5,074 nt of DNA from Rhodospirillales bacterium. Its GTDB lineage: Bacteria; Pseudomonadota; Alphaproteobacteria; Rhodospirillales; JAOUPW01. Where the stretch lies: assembly GCA_029879665.1 (NCBI GenBank), contig JAOUPW010000186.1:1-5074 (forward strand), written 5' to 3'. Of this stretch, positions 1-5,074 are shown in pieces. The notes beneath the pieces are model-generated. The model saw nothing but the letters and a program-made list of their open reading frames with translations. It had not been told where the DNA came from and ran no database searches. Within the stretch, counting starts at the first letter, position 1. Every line of letters begins with the position of its first letter. Made by a program: the position numbers and the translations under genes.

Positions 1-1281
1 GCCGGGGGCAACCTCGCGGGTGCCGTCGATGGCGGCCTCGAGAGCCGTTTTCCCCTTGGCCAGATGGGCGGCGATGTTTTCCGCTAGCACGATGGCGTCG
101 TCCATGAGCAGGCCAATGGCGATCAACAGTCCGACCAGGGAGATCATGTCGAAGGAATATCCGGTCGCGGCCATGACGACGATGGTGCCGAGAAACGAGA
201 TCGGCAGGCCAATGGCGACCCAGAAGGAAAAACGGAAACTGAAAAAAAGCCAGAGCACGAGGAAGGCGAGCACCAGTCCCTTGACGCCGTTATCCAGGAT
301 CATGTTGAGGCGGTCGCGGACGATGGAGGAAATGTTCTGAGTAAGGGCAAATTCAACTCCGGGCGGCGCCATCTTTTTTTGCTCGGCGATGAATTTCTTG
401 ACGGCATCGACCACGGTCAGTGTGTCTTCGTCCTTGGTCTTCAGAATGTTGAAAATGGCCGCGCGCTGGCCGTTGAAGATAATCTTGTCTTCATCGAGCT
501 CGAAGCGGTCGGTAATGGCGGCGATATCTCCAAGCCGGACTTCGCCGCCCGTCCCGCCGCCAAGCACCACCAGATCCTGAAGCTCATTGGCGGTTCGCCG
601 TTCATCTGTAAAACGGATCAGGACATCCCGGTTGTCGGTTTCGATGCCGCCGCCGGGCAGGTCGATGCTTTGCCGGGCGACGACATCGGCAATGTCTGCA
701 ACGCTAAGTCCGAACTGGCGGAGCGTCAGGGCCGGAATCTCGATCAGGAACTGATGGTCCGAAAATCCCTTGATAGTGACTTCGGAAATTTCTTCCGTTT
801 CCAGCATCCGGTCCTTGAGCTGTTCGGCATAGGCCTTCAGATCGGATACCGACATCGGACCGGATACCGCCACCGAAGCCACGAAATCGGTGCGTCCAAG
901 TTGTTTGATGACCGGCATTTCCATGGTTTTGGGGAAGGTATCAATGGCTTCGACCGAGGTCTTTATGTCATCCAGAAGATGGTCGAAATCGCCGCCTTCG
1001 CGCATTTCGATGGTGGCGGTGGCAACGCCTTCGCGGGCCTCGCAGAGGATCTCCTCGATGTTGCTGACCCCTTCAAGGGCGTCTTCGATGCGCCGGCAGA
1101 TGGCGGATTCCACCTCGAGCGCGCCAGCGCCGGGATAGATGGCGCGGACCTCAATCTTGTCGGGCGGAATATCGGGAAAAGTCTCCCGGTTGACACTGAA
1201 AGACGCGCCCAGGCCCACGACGATGATCCCGATCATCAGCAGGTTGGCGGCGGTGGGATGAGAGGCGAAATAGCGGATCAT
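1..1281 (-). CDS. RND-family efflux pump, inner-membrane permease subunit (AcrB/HAE-1-like), N-terminal 427 residues, 3' end beyond window
   Basis: This is the proton-driven pump of a tripartite efflux system, expected in the inner membrane with large periplasmic loops. My translation starts MIRYFASHPTAANLLM and stays open for 427 codons to the window edge, with no stop. Visible parts are a first transmembrane helix (about residues 10-30), a long periplasmic porter region (about 31-332) and helices at about 335-350, 353-373 and 380-400. The fourth helix carries GLLIAIGLLMDDAIVLAEN, whose Asp-Asp pair (residues 394-395) matches the proton-relay aspartates of AcrB helix 4. The porter domain has the usual RETFPDIPPDKIEV and YPGAGALEVESAICRRIEDALEGV segments. 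Complete family members are about 1,000-1,050 residues, so less than half is seen. The ATG overlaps the adaptor stop codon (ATGA, 1281-1278) with no strong Shine-Dalgarno, suggesting translational coupling. Family and direction of transport are secure; substrate cannot be read from the sequence. No disabling change is seen in the visible part. Confidence 0.95.
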   Translation of the reverse strand, partial: MIRYFASHPTAANLLMIGIIVVGLGASFSVNRETFPDIPPDKIEVRAIYPGAGALEVESAICRRIEDALEGVSNIEEILCEAREGVATATIEMREGGDFDHLLDDIKTSVEAIDTFPKTMEMPVIKQLGRTDFVASVAVSGPMSVSDLKAYAEQLKDRMLETEEISEVTIKGFSDHQFLIEIPALTLRQFGLSVADIADVVARQSIDLPGGGIETDNRDVLIRFTDERRTANELQDLVVLGGGTGGEVRLGDIAAITDRFELDEDKIIFNGQRAAIFNILKTKDEDTLTVVDAVKKFIAEQKKMAPPGVEFALTQNISSIVRDRLNMILDNGVKGLVLAFLVLWLFFSFRFSFWVAIGLPISFLGTIVVMAATGYSFDMISLVGLLIAIGLLMDDAIVLAENIAAHLAKGKTALEAAIDGTREVAPG

Positions 1282-2651
1282 TTGACGGTGCCGTTACCGT
1301 TGGAGAAATCCGAAAGCGAATCCGCCGATTCCTGATCATTGACGGGATCAAGCAGCATGCCCTTGATGGCCGGCACCGGATCGGAGACGATGATGGTTTC
1401 TCCTGGTCGAAGTCCTTTTTTAATGACCGCAAACCCGGACTGGAAGAATGCAATCTCCAGATCGCGTATTTCCAGTCTCTTATCCCCATTAACCACATAG
1501 ACCTTGCTGCCATGCAGGGCGGAGCGGGGCACAACGATCTGTCCCGGTTTCGGTTTGCCAATGATCTCGACCTCGACATACATGTTTTTAGCCAACGGCG
1601 GTTTTACCCCGGAGGAGGTATGACGATAGGGATCATCGACAGCGACGATGATTCCGACAGTACGGGTCTTTGGGTCGATGGTGTCGCTAACCCGGGAAAA
1701 GCGTGCCGGCCAAACCGCTTCCACGCCGCCGCCGCTGAGCCGTACCCGGGCGCTGAGGGACAGCAGGCCGGGCAGGCGGTCCATGATCCCTTCCGCCATC
1801 TCCGGGAAGCGGGTTCCTTCCGGGATCAGGTTGATCATCTTGCCGATGGGCACTTGGGCGGATACTTCCGAAACATCAATGCCGTCGGCCTGGATCAAGA
1901 CCTTGCCGGCAGCGGCGAACTGGGCCAGTTCCACGTTGACGGCGGCAATACGGCTGTCGAAAGGCGCGGTGATAGTGGTTCGCTCAAGGTTGATCCGCGC
2001 TGCCTTCAGCTGCGCTTGAAAAAGGGCAAGTTGCGCTTTGAGCACATCCCGTTCAGCAGGGATCAGGTTGAGCGTATTTTTCAGGCTCTGCACTGTCTGG
2101 CGGCGATTGAGAACGTTACGTTCTTCCTGATCCACAATGGCCTGTGAGGCGGTCTTGCTTTTCAGGAGTTGGCGTTTGCGGGTAAGATCCTTTTCGCTGA
2201 GTGTGAGGACCCGTTCCTCGATTTTCAGCGACACCCGCGTGTTTTCTTCCTTGGCGTTCAATTCGGAAACCTGAGCGTGGATGCCGCTCAGGTTGGCTTC
2301 CGTCTGGGCGACGGCCAGTTCGTAATCGGTGGGGTCGATTTTCAGCAATACCTCGCCTTGGCCGAGGATGGCGCCTTTTTTCAGTTGGCGGTGCATCATC
2401 ACGATCTTACCGCCGACTTCGGCCACCGCCTCCCACACCTTGCCCGGCTGCACGTTGCCGTATCCGAGCGCGCGGGGGATAACCGTTTGTTCGCGGACTA
2501 CGACAGTGCGGACCCGGGTCACCTTTTCCCGAGCTTCAGACATCTCTGGGCCTGAACGGGACTGGACGATGAAGGCGAGGATCGCGGCGCCGACGATAAT
2601 GGGCGGCACGATCAGCAGCTTTTTCAGGTTTTCGCGGATGTAATCCTTCAT
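1278..2651 (-). CDS. Periplasmic adaptor (membrane fusion) protein of an RND efflux system, HlyD/AcrA family
   Basis: This 457-residue protein should link the inner-membrane RND pump to an outer-membrane channel across the periplasm. A positively charged N-terminus (MKDYIRENLKK) and a hydrophobic segment at about residues 11-30 form an uncleaved signal anchor; there is no lipobox cysteine. Then come the first half of a lipoyl-like domain (about 73-108, AVAEVGGKIVMMHRQLKKG), a long charged coiled-coil hairpin (about 110-222), the second lipoyl half (TTITAPFDSRIAAVNV, 225-256), a beta-barrel domain (about 258-365) and a membrane-proximal domain (about 368-435, QIVVPRSAL). The C-terminus is a short polar tail. 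It is longer than typical AcrA-like adaptors (about 380-400). I chose the ATG at 2651 because the anchor follows directly and it overlaps the regulator stop in an ATGA; the frame stays open to 2900, but that extension lies inside the regulator gene. The 3' end overlaps the pump start by 4 bp. Confidence 0.94.
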   Translation of the reverse strand: MKDYIRENLKKLLIVPPIIVGAAILAFIVQSRSGPEMSEAREKVTRVRTVVVREQTVIPRALGYGNVQPGKVWEAVAEVGGKIVMMHRQLKKGAILGQGEVLLKIDPTDYELAVAQTEANLSGIHAQVSELNAKEENTRVSLKIEERVLTLSEKDLTRKRQLLKSKTASQAIVDQEERNVLNRRQTVQSLKNTLNLIPAERDVLKAQLALFQAQLKAARINLERTTITAPFDSRIAAVNVELAQFAAAGKVLIQADGIDVSEVSAQVPIGKMINLIPEGTRFPEMAEGIMDRLPGLLSLSARVRLSGGGVEAVWPARFSRVSDTIDPKTRTVGIIVAVDDPYRHTSSGVKPPLAKNMYVEVEIIGKPKPGQIVVPRSALHGSKVYVVNGDKRLEIRDLEIAFFQSGFAVIKKGLRPGETIIVSDPVPAIKGMLLDPVNDQESADSLSDFSNGNGTVK

Positions 2652-3355
2652 GGCTTCACTTTCATGCCGGGGGGCGCGGGGAGCCCTGCAGAGAGCCCCA
2701 AGGAGCCGAGAACGGAAGGAATCACGATCCTGGTGATTTCTTCCAGCCGTTCCGGGGTATAAGAATCCCATCCCATTCGTTTCAACAAGATGACTTGGGC
2801 GATAGCGAAAACGACGATCTGCCCCATCACTGCGTGGGCCAGAATAATGCTTTCCTCGTCCTCCGGGGATCGGTTTGTCGCCGCCGCCGCCAACTGGCAC
2901 GCGGTCTTGTGCATGGGCTCGATGCGGCCCTCGAACAGAATGGGGAAAGCTTCAGACGGATTGGCGTATTCCCGCATCACCAGGGCGGCTCGCCAACGTG
3001 CCCGCTGACCCGGGACGAAGGCCTTGAGCAGTCCGGTGACGAATCCGGCGGCAAGACGGGACAATTTCGCCTTATCACCTTTTGCTGCCTGGATACCTTG
3101 GCGCAACTCGGCCATGGCGGGACCGACCAGGGGTTCGGTTTCGGCAACCAGGGTTTCCAGGATGGCGCGGTAGAGCTCTTTCTTGCCGCCGAAATGGTAG
3201 GTGATGGCGGCCAGGTTGACGCCGGCCTCACGGGCGAGATCGCGGGTGGAGACGGATTCAAAATCATGTTGGCCGAACAGCCGCATACCGGCTTCGATCA
3301 ACTGCAGGCGGGTCTCTTCGCCTCGGGAGGAGTCAGTCGTGGGTTTTTTTGCCAT
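2648..3355 (-). CDS. TetR/AcrR-family transcriptional regulator, CecR/CerR type with DUF1956-like C-terminal domain
   Basis: This 235-residue regulator is probably a dimeric, ligand-responsive repressor of its own operon. The N-terminal DNA-binding domain covers about residues 13-60; the helix-turn-helix is STRDLAREAGVNLAAITYHF, followed by the family-typical GGKKELYRAIL. The C-terminal ligand/dimer domain (about 95-220) resembles E. coli CecR (YbiH) as I remember it: MREYANPSEAFPILFEGRIEPMH, then HAVMGQIVVFAIAQVILLKRMGW. Known for the family: CecR controls an operon encoding an adaptor and an ABC exporter. Here the regulator is the first gene of an adaptor-RND operon and overlaps the adaptor start by 4 bp. 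The ATG at 3355 is supported by an in-frame TGA six bases upstream, which excludes any earlier start; no strong Shine-Dalgarno precedes it. A large inverted repeat lies 33 bp upstream and is the obvious candidate binding site. The ligand is unknown; an activator role is less likely but not excluded. Confidence 0.93.
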   Translation of the reverse strand: MAKKPTTDSSRGEETRLQLIEAGMRLFGQHDFESVSTRDLAREAGVNLAAITYHFGGKKELYRAILETLVAETEPLVGPAMAELRQGIQAAKGDKAKLSRLAAGFVTGLLKAFVPGQRARWRAALVMREYANPSEAFPILFEGRIEPMHKTACQLAAAATNRSPEDEESIILAHAVMGQIVVFAIAQVILLKRMGWDSYTPERLEEITRIVIPSVLGSLGLSAGLPAPPGMKVKP

Positions 3356-3388
3356 CTGTCACCATTAGGAATTGGACGCAGCATGGTC

Positions 3389-3417
3389 ATATTAAGTCAA
3401 TCGTTTGAATTATGCAA
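3389..3417 (-). promoter_or_regulatory. Candidate sigma-70-type promoter of the tetR-adaptor-pump operon
   Basis: Read on the minus strand, a -35-like TTGCAT (3417-3412) is followed after exactly 17 bp by a -10-like TAATAT (3394-3389). The matches are modest (3/6 and 4/6 to consensus), but spacing, position and AT-richness fit. Transcription would start near 3382-3384, leaving a leader of roughly 28 nt before the regulator ATG. The downstream operator half lies entirely between and over these boxes, so bound regulator would block RNA polymerase. This is an inference from sequence; other start sites in this AT-rich stretch are possible. Confidence 0.45.
3391..3412. promoter_or_regulatory. Putative TetR-type operator, promoter-overlapping copy
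   Basis: This is the inverted copy of the other operator, with core TCAA-TCGT-TTGA (3397-3408) centred between 3402 and 3403; 8 of the 10 inner base pairs (3393-3412) are symmetric. It occupies the spacer between the candidate -35 and -10 boxes and touches the -10 box. Its centre is 31 bp from that of the distal copy, close to three turns of B-DNA, so two dimers would sit on the same face. Binding by the neighbouring regulator is inferred. Confidence 0.6.
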
Positions 3418-3421
3418 TAAA

Positions 3422-3445
3422 ATTAATTCAAACGATTGACTTAAT
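3422..3445. promoter_or_regulatory. Putative TetR-type operator, promoter-distal copy
   Basis: This is an imperfect 24-bp palindrome centred between 3433 and 3434, with 10 of 12 base pairs symmetric and the core TCAA-ACGA-TTGA (3429-3438... through 3439). Size and symmetry suit a TetR-family dimer. It lies upstream of the candidate -35 box. It repeats, in inverted orientation, the sequence at 3391-3412. The assignment to the adjacent regulator is inferred from position. Confidence 0.6.
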
Positions 3446-3448
3446 ATG

Positions 3449-3567
3449 TGGGTGTCCGGATGCGGTAAATAAAACCATACATGTGTAATTTTTTGATGGA
3501 TTTACAAAATGCGCGGGTATGTCGGGTCAGGTAAAGATCTTTTAAGTGAAGCGTGGATGCCGCGGTT
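3449..3567. other. Intergenic stretch between secA stop and the operator; no gene or clear terminator seen
   Basis: This AT-rich stretch follows the secA stop codon (TAA, 3570-3568). I see no convincing coding frame and no GC-rich hairpin followed by a T-run on the minus strand. The only small symmetric element is AAAGATCTTT (3533-3542), which is too short and AT-rich for a terminator. secA transcription may end by a Rho-dependent route or read through into the efflux operon. Confidence 0.5.
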
Positions 3568-5074
3568 TTACCCGATTTTGCCGTGGCAGTGCTTGAATTT
3601 CTTGCCTGAATTGCATGGACACAGCGCGTTGCGTGAAACCCGGCCCCAAGTGGCGGGGTCGTCGGGGTTGACCTCGGCCGCCGCCTTGCGCATGCGCACC
3701 GGCGCTGTCGGAGGCGGCAGGGCGTTGCCGGCAAAGGCCGTTTGCTCGTCCCCCATCTGTAAGGCGGGGTCTTCACGGGATTCAATCATTTCCGGCTGCG
3801 GGCGATGGAAGACGCTATCGTCGGGAACTTCAAGCTGTAGTTCGACAAGGGCCATGATCTGGGTGATCCGTTCGCGCAGGGTGTCCAGCATTTCCTCGAA
3901 CAGGTTAAAAGCTTCGCGCTTGTATTCGTTCAAGGGGTCGCGCTGGCCATAGGCGCGCAGTCCGATGCCTTGTCGCAGATGATCCAACGTCAGCAGGTGA
4001 TCCTTCCACATCTGGTCCAACACCTGAAGAAGTAGATTCTTTTCAACGTTGCGCATAATCTCGGGGCCGTAATTGGCTGCTTTTTCAGCCATTTTTCGGT
4101 CCGCCACCTCGGTCAGGCGTTCGCGGATTTCCCCGTCCGCGATCCCTTCTTCCTTGGCCCAGTCCTCGATCGGCAGGTTGAGGCCGAAAATCCGCCGCAC
4201 TTCCTCGTGCAGAGCGTGGGTGTCCCACTGTTCGGCGTAAGCTTTTTCCGGGATATACTTGGCGACCAGGTCCTCGATAACCTGATGGCGCATGCCGTAC
4301 AGGTCCTCGGAAACATCGCTCACCGACATCAGGTCCTTACGCTGCTCATAAATGACCTTTCGCTGATCGTTCATGACGTCGTCGTACTTGAGCAAGTTCT
4401 TGCGGATTTCGAAGTTGCGGGCCTCCACTTTCTGCTGCGCCTTTTCCAGGGCCTTGTTGACCCAGGGATGGACAATCGCCTCGCCTTCTTCCAGTCCCAG
4501 TTTCTGCAGCATGCCGTCGATTCGTTCGGAGCCGAAGATGCGCATCAGGTCGTCTTCCAGCGAAAGGAAGAACTTGGAACCGCCGGGATCGCCCTGGCGG
4601 CCGGATCGTCCGCGTAACTGGTTGTCGATGCGGCGGCTTTCATGGCGTTCGGTGCCGACAATGTAAAGCCCGCCGGCCTCGATCACGATTTTCCTCTTTT
4701 CCTCGACATCAGCGCGGATTCGCCGTTCGGCTTCAGCCCGCTCGGCTTCGTTCCCGGTGTCCTTCAGTTCAGCTTCCAGGCGCATGTCGACGTTGCCGCC
4801 CAACTGGATATCGGTCCCGCGCCCGGCCATATTGGTGGCGATGGTAACCGCGCCGGGGGCGCCGGCCTGGGAGATAATAAACGCTTCCTGTTCGTGATAG
4901 CGGGCGTTGAGCACCTGATGGGCGATCTTGTTCTTCTTCAGGATCGCCGACAGGTGTTCGGATTTATCAATTGAAACGGTGCCAACCAGGACCGGTTGCT
5001 TGCGTTTTTGGCAATCCTCGATTAACTCGATGATGGCATCGTCTTTTTCCCTGACCGTGCGGTAGACTTCGTCA
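3568..5074 (-). CDS. secA: Preprotein translocase ATPase SecA, C-terminal 501 residues, 5' end beyond window
   Basis: SecA is the motor ATPase that drives unfolded preproteins through the SecYEG channel in the inner membrane. The frame is open to the window edge and reads [11 protein letters not shown] at its first visible residues. In the visible numbering, the second nucleotide-binding domain has [39 protein letters not shown] (80-93) and the arginine-finger motif [13 protein letters not shown] (152-164). The helical scaffold follows with [21 protein letters not shown] (225-245) and [20 protein letters not shown] (356-375). After a poorly conserved linker rich in Pro and Ala, the protein ends in the zinc-binding SEC-C motif, with Cys485, Cys487, Cys496 and His497, which contacts SecB in studied species. 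Family length is about 850-920 residues, so the first 400 or so are outside. A charged insert after GTDIQLGGN (about 94-126) fits alphaproteobacterial SecA. The gene appears intact and is a housekeeping gene; its link to the efflux operon is probably only positional. Confidence 0.98.
   Translation of the reverse strand, partial: DEVYRTVREKDDAIIELIEDCQKRKQPVLVGTVSIDKSEHLSAILKKNKIAHQVLNARYHEQEAFIISQAGAPGAVTIATNMAGRGTDIQLGGNVDMRLEAELKDTGNEAERAEAERRIRADVEEKRKIVIEAGGLYIVGTERHESRRIDNQLRGRSGRQGDPGGSKFFLSLEDDLMRIFGSERIDGMLQKLGLEEGEAIVHPWVNKALEKAQQKVEARNFEIRKNLLKYDDVMNDQRKVIYEQRKDLMSVSDVSEDLYGMRHQVIEDLVAKYIPEKAYAEQWDTHALHEEVRRIFGLNLPIEDWAKEEGIADGEIRERLTEVADRKMAEKAANYGPEIMRNVEKNLLLQVLDQMWKDHLLTLDHLRQGIGLRAYGQRDPLNEYKREAFNLFEEMLDTLRERITQIMALVELQLEVPDDSVFHRPQPEMIESREDPALQMGDEQTAFAGNALPPPTAPVRMRKAAAEVNPDDPATWGRVSRNALCPCNSGKKFKHCHGKIG

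Larger units (their letters stand above)
3388..3448. repeat. Perfect 25-bp inverted repeat with 11-bp spacer in the regulator's upstream region
   Basis: Positions 3388-3412 and 3424-3448 are exact reverse complements over 25 bp, separated by the spacer TGCAATAAAAT (3413-3423). Pairing stops on both sides: 3387/3449 (T/T) and 3413/3423 (T/T). GC content around it (3381-3450) is 19 of 70 bases, far below the flanking genes. There is no GC-rich stem and no T-run after either arm, so it does not look like an intrinsic terminator. Its place directly upstream of a TetR-type gene points to a double operator. Confidence 0.9.

Noticed and set aside
379..1335. Long open frame on the plus strand opposite the RND pump gene
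   Set aside because: It is antisense to a clearly conserved protein, and its translation shows no recognisable domain; open antisense frames are common in GC-rich genes.
1512..2555. Plus-strand open frames opposite the adaptor gene (1512-2147 and 2169-2555)
   Set aside because: They mirror the codon structure of the adaptor, show no family motifs, and have no operon context on that strand.
2652..2900. Upstream extension of the adaptor reading frame, making a 540-residue protein
   Set aside because: The extension lies wholly inside the regulator coding region in another frame, has low-complexity Gly/Arg-rich composition, and would place the membrane anchor internally. The ATG at 2651 with the ATGA overlap fits the family.
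2795..3439. Plus-strand open frame opposite the regulator that runs into the inverted repeat
   Set aside because: It is antisense to a well-supported TetR-family gene, and its end within the operator is better explained as chance.
3388..3448. Inverted repeat as a terminator for secA or as the end of an insertion sequence
   Set aside because: The stem is AT-rich with no following T-run, there is no transposase or target duplication nearby, and the position directly before a TetR-family gene suits an operator better.
3617..3621. Cys-Pro-Cys-Asn in the SecA zinc motif, where Gly is usual after the second Cys
   Set aside because: All four metal ligands (three Cys and one His) are present; a single substitution in the loop is within normal family variation.
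1..5074. CRISPR arrays, tRNA or rRNA genes, phage or transposon parts
   Set aside because: I saw no regularly spaced direct repeats, no cloverleaf-like stretch, and no integrase or transposase motifs; nearly the whole window is accounted for by four ordinary protein genes.

Overview
The window shows a chromosomal segment of a Gram-negative bacterium, most likely an alphaproteobacterium. The best evidence is SecA. Its second nucleotide-binding domain carries the insertion after the GTDIQLGGN motif and the uninterrupted blocks ([40 protein letters not shown]) that I associate with alphaproteobacterial SecA. This assignment comes from remembered family patterns, not a search. Coding DNA is moderately GC-rich, while the one real intergenic gap is AT-rich.

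All four genes lie on the minus strand, so transcription reads from high to low coordinates. The order is: the C-terminal 501 residues of secA (5074-3568, 5' end cut by the window edge); a 212-bp intergenic region (3567-3356); a complete TetR-family regulator of the CecR/CerR type (3355-2648); a complete periplasmic adaptor (membrane fusion) protein (2651-1278); and the first 427 codons of an RND-family inner-membrane efflux pump (1281-1, 3' end cut). The last three genes overlap head to tail by an ATGA stop/start at both junctions, so they form a compact tetR-adaptor-pump operon. No outer-membrane factor is visible; it may lie beyond position 1 or elsewhere in the genome.

The intergenic region holds the most distinctive non-coding feature. 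It is a perfect 25-bp inverted repeat (3388-3412 and 3424-3448) around an 11-bp spacer. Each arm is itself an imperfect palindrome with the core TCAA-N4-TTGA. The two palindrome centres are 31 bp apart, about three helical turns, and a plausible promoter for the operon lies across the downstream arm. The simplest model is that the regulator, as a dimer of dimers, represses its own operon until a ligand (drug, metabolite or membrane stressor) releases it, which then induces the adaptor and pump.

The rest is ordinary: a housekeeping secA followed by a locally regulated efflux operon. I see no mobile element, CRISPR array, tRNA or rRNA, and no wholly new system. The operator architecture and the pairing of a CecR-type regulator with an RND pump deserve the closest look.
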